From the NCBI RefSeq assembly GCF_000024765.1, contig NC_013422.1, forward strand, positions 2,003,501-2,067,500: DNA of 64,000 nt. Reading direction: 5' to 3'. The stretch comes from Halothiobacillus neapolitanus c2 (GTDB taxonomy: Bacteria > Pseudomonadota > Gammaproteobacteria > Halothiobacillales > Halothiobacillaceae). Position 1 is the stretch's first letter. Every line of letters begins with the position of its first letter. A program made the translations under genes and the position numbers. Positions 26,586-36,495 of this stretch are shown here, piece after piece. Below the pieces are notes generated by a model that was given only the letters and a program-made list of their open reading frames with translations, did not search any database and was not told the origin of the DNA.

Positions 26586-27118
26586 AACGATTTGCTTTGC
26601 TCGTTCTTCTTGCGTTTTCCATGACGGGGTGTGCCAGCTTGAATCTTGACCAATACACAAAAACCGAACCCAAATTCGATCTTGAGCAATATTTTGCGGG
26701 AGATACGTACGCCTGGGGGATCTTTCAATCACGCGGCGGGGAAATCAAACGCCAATTCAAAGTGCATATCGAAGGTAAAAAAGTCGGCGATGAATTTGTG
26801 TTAAGCGAACACTTTAAATACAACGATGGCGAAACGGGCGAGCGGGTATGGCACATCACGCGTGATGGGCAGGATCGCTATATCGGCAAGGCGGGGGATA
26901 TTGTCGGTGTGGCGCATGGGCACGAGGTGGGCCAAGCGCTCAACTGGCATTACACACTCAAACTACCGTACAACGGCAGCACGATTGATGTGAAATTCAA
27001 TGACTGGATGATTCGTGTTTCCAAAAACGTGATGATCAATCGTGCCTACGTGAGTAAGTTCGGTGTTCGTGTCGGTGAAGTAACCCTGTTTTTCACCAAA
27101 ACCGATCCGGATAAATAA
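26582..27118 (+). CDS. DUF3833 family lipoprotein
   Basis: The 178-residue protein begins with a lipoprotein signal peptide (MKRFALLVLLAFSMTGCAS, lipobox Cys17), so it should be anchored in a membrane facing the periplasm. The DUF3833 pattern is visible: FDLEQYFAGDTYAWGIFQSR, then basic and beta-rich stretches such as RQFKVHIEG, FKYNDGETGERVW and NRAYVSKFGVRVGEVTLFF. The family travels with Cfa/DUF1365 genes in many proteobacteria. It starts in an ATGA overlap and ends one base before the next ATG. Confidence 0.85.
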   Translation: MKRFALLVLLAFSMTGCASLNLDQYTKTEPKFDLEQYFAGDTYAWGIFQSRGGEIKRQFKVHIEGKKVGDEFVLSEHFKYNDGETGERVWHITRDGQDRYIGKAGDIVGVAHGHEVGQALNWHYTLKLPYNGSTIDVKFNDWMIRVSKNVMINRAYVSKFGVRVGEVTLFFTKTDPDK

Positions 27119-27119
27119 G

Positions 27120-27716
27120 ATGAGCAGCCACTCAATAGCCACGCTGGGCCGCTCGCGCCTACTCGCATCCACACTGCTCGTGTTGTCTTTGGGAGCAAGT
27201 AACCCTGTGCTTGCGAGCAATGAAACCATGCCAAAACAAATGCAATTGGGGCAAACGGACCTGACGTTGCTTGGGAAAGGCACGGCAACGTACCTCTGGT
27301 TTGATGTGTACGATGCCGCGCTCTATGCCCCTGAAAACATAAAGCCCGCGCAGATTCTTTCACAGGAAACACCCAGAGTGCTGGTGCTTCAGTATCACCA
27401 TGCCGTTACCGTGAAAGACATCGAAAAAGCGAGTTGGCAAACGCTGGATAAGCAACTCACGCCCAGCGAACTACAATCGATAAAACCTCAAGTCGATGCA
27501 CTTCAGTCCAGCATGAAAAACGTATCACCCGGTGATCAGTACACGTTGACGTGGCAACCGGCAAATGCACAAAAAAAGCCTGAACTGACGCTCAAGCTCA
27601 ATGACAAGATCGTATTCAAAAGCGATAACGCCCGCTTGGCCGCGACCTATTTCGGGATTTGGCTCGGCAAACCGCCGCTCTCCCAATCCCTGAAACGTTC
27701 GCTATTGGGTGGTTGA
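27120..27716 (+). CDS. Secreted chalcone isomerase-like protein
   Basis: The 198-residue protein has a signal sequence (STLLVLSLGASNPVLA) and a chalcone-isomerase-like fold: LGKGTATYLWFDVYDAALYAP, VLQYHHAVTVKDIEKASW, then GDQYTLTW and LGIW-type end FGIWLGKPPLSQSLKRSLLG. Bacterial members of this periplasmic group bind fatty-acid-like ligands in homologous folds but their function is unknown. It is the last gene of the plus-strand arm. Its stop codon directly abuts the stop of the convergent DUF2789 gene, with no base between them. Confidence 0.82.
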   Translation: MSSHSIATLGRSRLLASTLLVLSLGASNPVLASNETMPKQMQLGQTDLTLLGKGTATYLWFDVYDAALYAPENIKPAQILSQETPRVLVLQYHHAVTVKDIEKASWQTLDKQLTPSELQSIKPQVDALQSSMKNVSPGDQYTLTWQPANAQKKPELTLKLNDKIVFKSDNARLAATYFGIWLGKPPLSQSLKRSLLGG

Positions 27717-27956
27717 TTATCCAGCGCTACGCAAGCGCGCATCCAGATGATCGACCGCTTCGACCCAGTCCGCGTCCATTTCCAATGACTCACGAATAAA
27801 ACCGGCCTGCGCTTCTGACCAAAAAGGTGCATCCGCGAGCGCAATGTATGACGACAGTGGCGCGTGTTGCGAGATAAACGCATCAATTTCGTCCGCTGAA
27901 CTGGGCAACCCCAATTGGGCGAATAAATCGGAGAGGGGATGAAATACCGAATCCAT
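27717..27956 (-). CDS. DUF2789 family small acidic protein
   Basis: The 79-residue protein matches the DUF2789 pattern throughout: MDSVFHPLSDLFAQLGLPS, then IDAFISQHAPL, ALADAPFWSEAQAGFI and a helical end DADWVEAVDHLDARLR. The ATG at 27956 has AGG seven bases upstream, while the GTG at 27962 would be too close to it. The function of the family is unknown. It lies between the lipid operon (convergent) and sohB (same strand, 36 bases upstream). Confidence 0.85.
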   Translation of the reverse strand: MDSVFHPLSDLFAQLGLPSSADEIDAFISQHAPLSSYIALADAPFWSEAQAGFIRESLEMDADWVEAVDHLDARLRSAG

Positions 27957-27992
27957 AATCACACCTGCTTTGAGAAAAGTTGCGGTTTGATT

Positions 27993-29129
27993 CTATAACT
28001 GTTCGTGCGGATCGGTAGATTTTTGGCGCAATTGATCCCAGAACCGATGCAATACTCGCTGCGCGCTCTGCTCGGCGGAACCTTGCAGTTTCTTGAGCAT
28101 ATTGGTGGCGGGCATTTTACGCACCTCGATGACCGCGCGTTCGGCAAACTGGCGTTCAATCCACTCATCGCTTGTAGTCAATTCATCTACCAAACCAAGC
28201 GTCATGGCCTGGGTGCCGAACCAATACTCACCCGTTGCCACCTTGGATAAATCAAGCGAAGGGCGGTATTCAAGCAGGAACGATTTGAACAACTCATGCG
28301 TTTCATTGAGCTGCGATTGAAACTTTTCACGCCCTTCTGGCGTATTTTCACCCAACAAGGTCAAGGTTCGTTTGTATTGCCCCGCCGTGAGCAATTCGAT
28401 ATCGACATCGTGGTTTTTGAGCAGACGATGAATATTGGGAATCTGCGCCACCACGCCGATTGACCCGACAATAGCAAACGGCGCGGCGACGATTCTATGC
28501 GCCACTGCCGCCATCATGTAACCACCACTGGCTGCGACTTTATCAACAGCCACGGTCAAATGCAGACCCGCAGCGCGAAGTCGCGCAAGCTGCGCCGCGG
28601 CAAGACCGTAAGCCGTAACCAGACCACCGCCACTTTCAAGGCAGACCAGAACTTCATCCGTTTCAGGCCGTGCGACAGACAGAATCGAAGACACTTCTTC
28701 CCGCAATGCACCAACCTGGCTGGCGCGCAAGTCACCGGAGAATCTCAATACGAAGGTGCGCAACTCGTGCTCTGGCAACTCTTTCTTTAACCGCTTTTTT
28801 TCCTTTTCTCTTTTCTTTTGTTCAGACTTGAACTGCTTGGCAGGCAAGATGTGCTGCTCCAGTTGCAGGCGATTCGACTCGAAGCGCTCCCGGAGATCCG
28901 TGACTTTCAGCACGCCCTGACCGCCTTGTTTCTGACGCTGCCTGAGCGCCGTTAGACCAGCCAGCAGAAACAGTACGGCGAAAACGAAGGTCAATGTTTT
29001 AGCCAAAAATAGCCCGTAGTCACTCAGAAATTCCATCATTACCCCAATCAATATCAAAGAAACGTAGTAACCAACGGATCGCACGAAAGGACCACGAATA
29101 CCGTCATCATCTTGCGGGAAGAAAGCCAT
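27993..29129 (-). CDS. sohB: S49-family inner-membrane serine peptidase SohB
   Basis: SohB belongs to the signal-peptide-peptidase-like S49 family and uses a Ser-Lys dyad. The N-terminus has two membrane segments (YYVSLILIGVMMEFL, TLTFVFAVLFLLAGLTAL), then a charged Lys/Glu-rich linker (EKEKKRLKKELPEHEL) and the peptidase domain. The catalytic Ser is in VAASGGYMMAAVA and the Lys in LTAGQYKRTLTLLGE. FAIVGSIGVVAQ matches the family's third motif. The domain order and length (about 378 residues) fit SohB. It is read on the minus strand, divergent from the Tim44-domain gene. Confidence 0.93.
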   Translation of the reverse strand: MAFFPQDDDGIRGPFVRSVGYYVSLILIGVMMEFLSDYGLFLAKTLTFVFAVLFLLAGLTALRQRQKQGGQGVLKVTDLRERFESNRLQLEQHILPAKQFKSEQKKREKEKKRLKKELPEHELRTFVLRFSGDLRASQVGALREEVSSILSVARPETDEVLVCLESGGGLVTAYGLAAAQLARLRAAGLHLTVAVDKVAASGGYMMAAVAHRIVAAPFAIVGSIGVVAQIPNIHRLLKNHDVDIELLTAGQYKRTLTLLGENTPEGREKFQSQLNETHELFKSFLLEYRPSLDLSKVATGEYWFGTQAMTLGLVDELTTSDEWIERQFAERAVIEVRKMPATNMLKKLQGSAEQSAQRVLHRFWDQLRQKSTDPHEQL

Positions 29130-29378
29130 CAAAGAAAATCACTCGCCTTGGCGCAAACCAGTTTGTTCGATTCCCAACTGGAAAAAGCCAGTGACAACTG
29201 CCCACCATTACCCTATTCGAGTATAACGAGGCGGCGCATTTTCGTGCATTAAAGTACATCCGCAATGTGTTAAGCCCGCACTAAATATATAGGCTATTCG
29301 ATAATTCTGGGTTTATCGTGCAACCCCGGTCTGATCAAATTAGAATGAGGAAGTGATTTCATATTTAAGGGTTCTCTA

Positions 29379-30266
29379 ATGTTTGCCAAAAAACTGACTG
29401 TTCTTTTCACTGTCATGGTGGTGAGCCTCGGCGTACTGTTTGCTGCTGGTCTGCAAACAGCCGAAGCGAAGCGAATCGGGGGCGGCGCTAACTTTGGCTC
29501 GCAAAAGCAAAGTTTCAGCCGTGAAGCGACGACACCAACAAGTCCGGCGAGCACCCCGACTCGTTCTACCGCACCCGCCGCAGGTGGCGCCAGCCGATGG
29601 CTCGGGCCCTTGGCGGGTTTGGCGGCGGGCGGTCTGCTGGCGGCCATGTTTTTTGGCGGCGCATTTGATGGCCTCAAGCCGATGGATTTCATCATCATTG
29701 CCCTGTTTGCTCTCGGTGCGTTCATGCTGATCCGGGCACTGCGCAAATCCAGCCAGTCTGCGGCTTCGCCGTACGCGCGCTCAACAGCGGGCACAATGGC
29801 TGATCAGGCACCGCAACCGTCAAGCATCGGTTCGTTTTCAAATTCCAGCGCCGGCTCTGCACAAGCACCGCTCCCGAATGCGCCAGCCTGGTTCAACGAA
29901 GATTCCTTCCTGCAGGGCGCCAAGGCGCATTTCACCAATCTGCAACGTGCCTGGGATGCCAACGATCTCAAAACCATGCAGGAATACTTCACCCCTGAGT
30001 TGTTTCTTGAACTGGCGCGCGAGCGTGCCCGTATCGGTGACGAAAACAACGTGACCGAAGTACAAAGCCTGAACGCACAGCTACTGGACTTGAGCCGTGA
30101 AGGCGACTCGATTGTGGCATCGGTTCTCTTTCAGGGCATGGTGCGCGAGGATTACGGCCAGCCTGAGCCCATCGCTGAAATCTGGCATGTTCGCCATACA
30201 GCGGACTCAGCTCAGGGTGATTGGTTGATTGTCGGCATTCAGCAGTACAATCAATCCATCCACTGA
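29379..30266 (+). CDS. Tim44-like domain membrane protein
   Basis: The 295-residue protein has an N-terminal signal or anchor (TVMVVSLGVLFAAGLQTAEA), a Gly/Ser/Thr/Pro-rich linker, two hydrophobic stretches around residues 70-115 (LGPLAGLAAGGLLAAMFFGG, DFIIIALFALGAFMLI), and a C-terminal Tim44-type domain from about residue 170 (AHFTNLQRAWDANDLKTMQEYFTPELFLEL). The C-terminal half is shared with mitochondrial Tim44 and bacterial relatives; the bacterial role is not defined. A terminator follows directly. AAGGG eight bases before the ATG supports the start. Confidence 0.85.
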   Translation: MFAKKLTVLFTVMVVSLGVLFAAGLQTAEAKRIGGGANFGSQKQSFSREATTPTSPASTPTRSTAPAAGGASRWLGPLAGLAAGGLLAAMFFGGAFDGLKPMDFIIIALFALGAFMLIRALRKSSQSAASPYARSTAGTMADQAPQPSSIGSFSNSSAGSAQAPLPNAPAWFNEDSFLQGAKAHFTNLQRAWDANDLKTMQEYFTPELFLELARERARIGDENNVTEVQSLNAQLLDLSREGDSIVASVLFQGMVREDYGQPEPIAEIWHVRHTADSAQGDWLIVGIQQYNQSIH

Positions 30267-30280
30267 TCGCCTTGATAATC

Positions 30281-30308
30281 AAAAGCCCGGGTCGACCGGG
30301 CTTTTTTT
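30281..30308 (+). terminator. Rho-independent terminator after the Tim44-domain gene
   Basis: A perfect stem AAAAGCCCGG / CCGGGCTTTT with the five-base loop GTCGA is followed by more T, eight T in all. It starts 15 bases after the stop codon. Its flanks also allow termination of pssA read from the other side. Confidence 0.9.
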
Positions 30309-30334
30309 GTGATCATGCAAAAGAAATCAGGCAT

Positions 30335-31126
30335 TCACGACGATTTTCTTCGCAGTTTCTGCACTCGGCGTGCGATGAACCACAGTGGTGCCGACAGCGC
30401 ATAGGCAGAGGCAATCAGCCATAGGGTAAGAGGAAAGTCTTTCAGCGCGAGCACAAACACCAGAATCAACAAGGGTACGCTCAAGAACGAAACTCGAATC
30501 TGCGGACTCACGCTCTTGAAACTGTAGTACGGCATGCTCGATACCATCAATAGCCCGGTGACGACGGTAATAATCCAGACCCAACCGATATTTTCCTGAA
30601 AAGGGATGCCGTGCTCTTCGAAGAACCAGACCATCCCCATCAGCACAGCGGCGGCGGCGGGTGAGGCCAGACCAACAAAGTACTTCTTGTCGACGGTTTC
30701 CACCTGAACGTTGAAACGCGCCAAACGAACCGCAGCGGCCGCGACGAACACAAAAGCGCCCAGCATTCCCCAACGGTCATCTATGCCGTTCAAGCTCCAC
30801 TGAAAGATGATCACCGCCGGAGCCAGGCCAAAGGAAATGACATCGGACAGGGAGTCATACTGCACCCCGAAATCCGACTGGGTATTGGTCAGCCTCGCCA
30901 CGCGGCCGTCCAGGCCATCGAGGATCATGGCCACGAATACAGCCATGGCCGCCTGTTCGAAATCACCTTGAATGGCGCGCAAAATCGCAAAAAAACCGGC
31001 AAAAAGCGCGCCTGTTGTAAAGAGATTCGGCAACAGATAAATGGCCTTGCGGCGATGTTTTGGCGCCTCGTCATCCGTCATATGGCTATCCGGCTCCAAA
31101 TGCTTTTCCGATTCTTGATCCATCAT
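30335..31126 (-). CDS. pssA: CDP-diacylglycerol-serine O-phosphatidyltransferase
   Basis: PssA makes phosphatidylserine, the precursor of phosphatidylethanolamine, in the inner membrane. The CDP-alcohol phosphotransferase motif DG-x2-AR-x8-G-x3-D-x3-D is seen as DGRVARLTNTQSDFGVQYDS. About eight membrane helices follow the cytoplasmic N-terminus, as in the Bacillus-type integral-membrane PssA rather than the peripheral E. coli enzyme. AAGG seven bases before the ATG at 31126 supports the start. It lies behind ilvC but is separated from it by a terminator. pssA next to ilvC is a common order in beta- and gammaproteobacteria. Confidence 0.92.
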   Translation of the reverse strand: MMDQESEKHLEPDSHMTDDEAPKHRRKAIYLLPNLFTTGALFAGFFAILRAIQGDFEQAAMAVFVAMILDGLDGRVARLTNTQSDFGVQYDSLSDVISFGLAPAVIIFQWSLNGIDDRWGMLGAFVFVAAAAVRLARFNVQVETVDKKYFVGLASPAAAAVLMGMVWFFEEHGIPFQENIGWVWIITVVTGLLMVSSMPYYSFKSVSPQIRVSFLSVPLLILVFVLALKDFPLTLWLIASAYALSAPLWFIARRVQKLRRKSS

Positions 31127-31202
31127 GTGGTCACCTTATTCAGTTGGTTGGGGGCATTCTAAACAAAGAATGTGACGATCATGCAGCGAGCAGATCCCCC
31201 CT

Positions 31203-31257
31203 CAAATAAAAAACCCAAACGGCAGGCATCTCACAAGGGTAGGCCTTTGTTTGGGTT
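31203..31257 (-). terminator. Rho-independent terminator after ilvC
   Basis: On the minus strand, AACCCAAAC and GTTTGGGTT (31249-31257 and 31212-31220) form a nine-base stem around a 28-base loop, followed by a run of T. It begins about 50 bases after the ilvC stop and closes the ilvBHC unit. The loop contains a second short GCC/GGC stem. Confidence 0.8.
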
Positions 31258-31305
31258 GGACCGATCCCGCAAGGACCGGGGCTAGCTCAGCAAAAAACGA
31301 TCAGA

Positions 31306-32873
<1,568 letters not shown>

Positions 32874-32876
32874 GTC

Positions 32877-34577
32877 TTATACCAGAATCATTTCATTCAA
32901 ACCGGCACCGGCAGGCACCATCGGGTAAACGTTCTCGGTCGGGTCGGTCTGGAAATCCATAAACACCAGACGATCACGCATGGCGAACGCTTCGCGCAAC
33001 GCGCCTTCAACGTCGGATGCCTTTTCGATCCGCATACCTACATGACCATAAGACTCCGCCAGTTTGACGAAATCCGGCAGGGCTTCCATGTAACTCATGG
33101 CATAACGGCCGGAGTAGAAGAACTCCTGCCACTGACGGACCATGCCAAGATAGCGGTTGTTGAGGCTCACGACCTTGATGGGCAGATGGTACTGCAATGC
33201 GGTGGACAACTCCTGCGTACACATCTGGATACTGCCTTCGCCCGTCACACAAACGACTTCTTCGTCAGGGAATGCAAACTTGGCCCCCAGTGCCGCCGGC
33301 AAACCAAAACCCATCGTGCCCAAACCACCGGAGTTTATCCAACGGTTCGGCTTGTCGAAACCATAGTACTGGGCGGCCCACATCTGATGCTGCCCTACGT
33401 CGGAAGCCACGAACGCGTCTCCCTTGGTGATTTCCCAGACTTTCTGCACCACATACTGAGGCTTGATCACCTCACCGTTGGTCTTGTAGTCCAGGCAACG
33501 CATATCCCGCCACTGCTCGATTTGCGACCACCAGGCGGCAATCGCATCTTTCTGCTTGGCACCACCCGCGTCTTCGATCAAAGGCAGCATTTCTTCGAGA
33601 ACGGACTTGACCGAACCGACAATTGGCACGTCTACAACCACATTCTTGGAAATAGATGCCGGATCGATATCGATGTGCACGATCTTGGCGGTCGGACAAA
33701 ACTTGGCGAGATTGCCCGTCACCCGATCATCGAAGCGCGCGCCGATGGCGATGAGCACGTCGCAGTGATGCATTCCCATGTTCGCTTCATAGGTGCCGTG
33801 CATACCCAGCATGCCAAGGAACTGACGGTCACTTGCCGGGTACGCGCCCAATCCCATCAAGGTATTCGTGATCGGATAATTGAGCAGGCGAGCAAACCGG
33901 GTCAACTGCTCTGCCGCACGCCCGATTACGACGCCGCCACCGGAATAGATCATCGGCCGTTCGGCGTTGACAATCAGGTCGATCGCCTTGCGAATCTGAC
34001 CGGTATGGCCTTTCACCGTCGGGTGATAGGAACGCAAAGAAACAGATTGGGGATATTCGAACGGTATCAGCACTCTGGGGTCGGTCACATCCTTGGGAAT
34101 ATCCACTACAACCGGCCCTGGCCGTCCGGTCGTGGCAATATAAAAGGCCTTTTTCATCGTCTCGGCCAAATCGCGGACATCCTTGACCAAAAAGTTGTGT
34201 TTGACGCAAGGGCGTGTAATGCCGACGCTATCGACTTCCTGAAACGCATCATTGCCGATGAGGCTGGTTGGTACCTGCCCAGTGATGATCACCAGTGGAA
34301 TCGAATCCATGTGCGCTGTCGCAATACCGGTGACGGCATTGGTCGCACCGGGTCCGGACGTCACCAGTACGACACCGGGTTTGCCGGTGGCACGCGCATA
34401 GCCATCTGCCATATGCACGGCACCCTGCTCATGACGAACCAGAATATGTTGAACCTGCTCCTGCTGGAACAAAGCATCATAAATGTGTAGAACGGCGCCA
34501 CCGGGATAGCCGAACACGGCCTCTACCCCTTCAGCTTTCAAGCATTCCACCAGGATTTGACCACCGGACAATTCCAC
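32877..34577 (-). CDS. ilvB: Acetolactate synthase large (catalytic) subunit
   Basis: IlvB is the ThDP- and FAD-dependent catalytic subunit making acetolactate or acetohydroxybutyrate. Glu in [16 protein letters not shown] activates ThDP. The ThDP-binding motif appears as GEGSIQM...NN, and the central FAD domain has [12 protein letters not shown]. The start codon is GTG (34577). The 566-residue length is typical for the biosynthetic enzyme (also called ilvI). It heads ilvBHC; the leader upstream can form alternative hairpins. Confidence 0.96.
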   Translation of the reverse strand: MELSGGQILVECLKAEGVEAVFGYPGGAVLHIYDALFQQEQVQHILVRHEQGAVHMADGYARATGKPGVVLVTSGPGATNAVTGIATAHMDSIPLVIITGQVPTSLIGNDAFQEVDSVGITRPCVKHNFLVKDVRDLAETMKKAFYIATTGRPGPVVVDIPKDVTDPRVLIPFEYPQSVSLRSYHPTVKGHTGQIRKAIDLIVNAERPMIYSGGGVVIGRAAEQLTRFARLLNYPITNTLMGLGAYPASDRQFLGMLGMHGTYEANMGMHHCDVLIAIGARFDDRVTGNLAKFCPTAKIVHIDIDPASISKNVVVDVPIVGSVKSVLEEMLPLIEDAGGAKQKDAIAAWWSQIEQWRDMRCLDYKTNGEVIKPQYVVQKVWEITKGDAFVASDVGQHQMWAAQYYGFDKPNRWINSGGLGTMGFGLPAALGAKFAFPDEEVVCVTGEGSIQMCTQELSTALQYHLPIKVVSLNNRYLGMVRQWQEFFYSGRYAMSYMEALPDFVKLAESYGHVGMRIEKASDVEGALREAFAMRDRLVFMDFQTDPTENVYPMVPAGAGLNEMILV

Positions 34578-34770
34578 GAGCGTTCTCTCTTATTTTTTTA
34601 TTGAAAGACAAGGCATTGTCCGACCATGTGCACCTAAGCGCAGCGATCAGCCCAATGCCTGATTTTATGGGGCGCCACACGAGCGCCTCAAGAAGCCTGT
34701 CAAACCAGCGGACACTCTGGCGTGTAAAGCCACCGTAGCCGACCAATTTATGGAAACAGGCATTTAATCT
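34578..34770 (-). promoter_or_regulatory. ilvB leader with mutually exclusive hairpins
   Basis: In the transcript, three matching segments occur: ATGCCTG (34763-34757), CAGGCATTG (34661-34653) and CAATGCCT (34618-34611). The middle one can pair with either neighbour, giving two exclusive structures. A further hairpin GGCGC/GCGCC lies between them. The last pair is followed by A-rich, not U-rich, sequence, so it is not a standard terminator. No leader peptide rich in Leu, Val and Ile codons was recognised. Regulatory meaning is inference. Confidence 0.35.
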
Positions 34771-34887
34771 GAGCCTTGTAATATAGCTGGATATGAACCA
34801 AATTGCATCGCTGACTTTATTTCTCTAAAAATTCACACGGACGGCCACAAGACCGTCGCTCAAATTGAAAGGGAAAAATCTGCGCGT
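34771..34887. other. Intergenic region between the unknown secreted-protein gene and the ilvB leader
   Basis: This A+T-rich stretch should hold the ilvB promoter. A weak hairpin GACGG/CCGTC (34840-34858) lies behind the 34888-35823 gene and is followed, on the minus strand, by T-rich sequence at some distance; it could be a poor terminator. No gene is apparent. Confidence 0.3.
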
Positions 34888-35823
34888 TTACATCCCGCCA
34901 AAGCCATTATCAGAATTTGTAACCAGGGCCCCGCCCATCGCTTTTTGCAACACTTTCTTGATCGCATCCGGCGAGCTGCGCAGCTTAAAGAAGGAGGCGT
35001 CACCGCCCATCATCGGCAAATCAGGGAAGAAAAGCGCCATGCGGAAGCGCAGGTTCAGTGCCTCTGCTTCCTTGTTGTTCAAAAGCACCTCGTAAGGCAG
35101 AAAAGCGTAGCGATGTGGCATGCCGCTATCAACCGAATCAACCAGCGCAACTCCGTTGGCATTCCTGTCCTTGACTCCAGACAGATCAATACCAAACACC
35201 TCCTGGTCCTTACCCGGAATCTTTATTTTATATACCAGGCCGACACCCTCTTTTTTGGCCGCAAGTCGACTGGAAATTTTCTGCTCCGCCGTGGTAAAGC
35301 CAGGATAACCACCCAAATCGACCGGATCATTAAAGGTTTCCATGCCGAATCCGTATTGGTAATCAGCCAACTGTTTTGCTGTCCGCGGTTTGGCACCAAA
35401 GGTTTTTTCCGCGCCCAGAATGCCCGCCAATGCCTTGGCAATTGATTCATTATCTGACGCCAAGCGATAACCGGCAGCCACATAAGGCGGATTCATGTAG
35501 GTTACAAAAGTTTTACCCTCATGCTCCTCAAGGGAAATACTTAGCGCAGCACCGTAGCCCCCGCGCGGGGTTTCCGAAGCCGTTTTCAACATGGCCGGAC
35601 TACTGATCGAGAGCACGATGACATTCTTCACGGGCGAGTAATGCCCGACCACGTCGAATCCACCCTTAACCAACTTGGACTGAACCGCTTTATCCGCGTC
35701 AGCCAACGGAGAGGAAATTGTCGAGCCCTCAACAAAAGGCTGCAAGCCAGCAGCTGTAGACACTGAAGGCATAATCATTCCAGACAGAATGACCCAAAAC
35801 AAAATACGCGCAGACTTCATCAT
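34888..35823 (-). CDS. Secreted protein of unknown function, linked to the rhd-tusA-dsrE cassette
   Basis: I do not recognise this family with confidence. The 311-residue protein has a signal peptide (ARILFWVILSGMIMPSVSTAAG). It falls into two halves: the first (about residues 35-125) has GGFDVVGHYSP, VIVLSISSP and a Gly-rich GGYGAALSISLEE, somewhat like DUF302 domains. The second half (150-290) has FNDPVDLGGYPGF, VYKIKIPGKDQEVFGIDLS and a C-terminal helical end SPDAIKKVLQKAMGG. There are no Cys residues or haem motifs. ATG 35823 has AGGGG upstream. It follows dsrE on the same strand after about 70 bases, so a role in sulfur metabolism is possible. Confidence 0.6.
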   Translation of the reverse strand: MMKSARILFWVILSGMIMPSVSTAAGLQPFVEGSTISSPLADADKAVQSKLVKGGFDVVGHYSPVKNVIVLSISSPAMLKTASETPRGGYGAALSISLEEHEGKTFVTYMNPPYVAAGYRLASDNESIAKALAGILGAEKTFGAKPRTAKQLADYQYGFGMETFNDPVDLGGYPGFTTAEQKISSRLAAKKEGVGLVYKIKIPGKDQEVFGIDLSGVKDRNANGVALVDSVDSGMPHRYAFLPYEVLLNNKEAEALNLRFRMALFFPDLPMMGGDASFFKLRSSPDAIKKVLQKAMGGALVTNSDNGFGGM

Positions 35824-35893
35824 CAAACCACCCCTGAAAAATCCTTAATATTTATCAAAAAACCGTCCCGACGGATCAGAAACACCCCAAACG

Positions 35894-36271
35894 TTATATG
35901 TACAGAGAGACGGCCACTTGGCGGGCAAGCTGATAGAAGCTCAAAGCTCCGGCCAACTCCACTCCGGGAATCAACATATCCGGCCGCAGCCCAAGCTCCA
36001 GCACGGAGTCAGAACATGCGACCAACCGAACACCCTCCTCCTGAGCCATCAATCGCATTTCGGCAAGTGTGGCATCCTGCACCTCTTGCTGTAAAAACCG
36101 GACACCGGTTTGTGTGAAGAAAATTACGGCGGCATCTTCTGCTGCAATTGCGGCGAGCGAGAGCGACAACGCCGCACGTACAGAACCCGGATCATCGCGA
36201 GAGAGAATAAGAGCCATGCCCGTTCTGTCGGAGCTTTGATCCCTATGGGAAGCGGGATTACTCACGAACAT
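35894..36271 (-). CDS. DsrE-family sulfur-relay protein
   Basis: The 125-residue protein has the DsrE/DsrF fold pattern: MALILSRDDPGSVRAALSLSLAAIAAEDA (in parts: ALILSRDD, ALSLSLAAIAAEDAA), VIFFTQTGVRFL, and VRLVACSDSVLELGL. The Cys in VACSD aligns with the position often used to bind sulfane sulfur. It overlaps the tusA stop by 10 bases. In sulfur oxidisers, Rhd-TusA-DsrE proteins form a cytoplasmic relay that delivers persulfide sulfur to oxidising systems. No strong ribosome site is seen, which fits coupling to tusA. An internal Met (36217) is an alternative start. Confidence 0.8.
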   Translation of the reverse strand: MFVSNPASHRDQSSDRTGMALILSRDDPGSVRAALSLSLAAIAAEDAAVIFFTQTGVRFLQQEVQDATLAEMRLMAQEEGVRLVACSDSVLELGLRPDMLIPGVELAGALSFYQLARQVAVSLYI

Positions 36272-36492
36272 TTAGCCAAGGTGATTTTGAAGAACTCCGG
36301 CGCAGCGGCTTCGCGCTCCACGCCAATCAGTTCATGGCCGGTCTGCGCGCAATAGGCTTCGAAATCAGCGGGCGCTCCCAAATCGGTTGCCCATATCTGG
36401 ACGACCTCGCCGGGCGCAATCGTTGACAGAAATCGGCGAGCACGCAGCAATGGCATGGGGCAGCGCAAACCTCGAGCGTCGATGACTTCCAC
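36262..36492 (-). CDS. tusA: TusA-family sulfurtransferase
   Basis: TusA proteins carry sulfur as a persulfide on one Cys. The 76-residue protein has the signature LRCPMPLLRAR with Cys11 as the carrier. The fold pattern continues with GEVVQIWATDLGAPADFEAYC and HELIGVERE. It stands between rhodanese (three bases upstream) and dsrE (overlapping). This linkage points to sulfur oxidation rather than tRNA thiolation, although the family serves both. Confidence 0.9.
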   Translation of the reverse strand: MEVIDARGLRCPMPLLRARRFLSTIAPGEVVQIWATDLGAPADFEAYCAQTGHELIGVEREAAAPEFFKITLAKCS

Positions 36493-36495
36493 TGA

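Noticed and set aside
34531-34746. Possible ilv leader peptide (contains GIGLIAAL)
   Set aside because: It is long, overlaps ilvB, and lacks a run of branched-chain codons typical of attenuator peptides.
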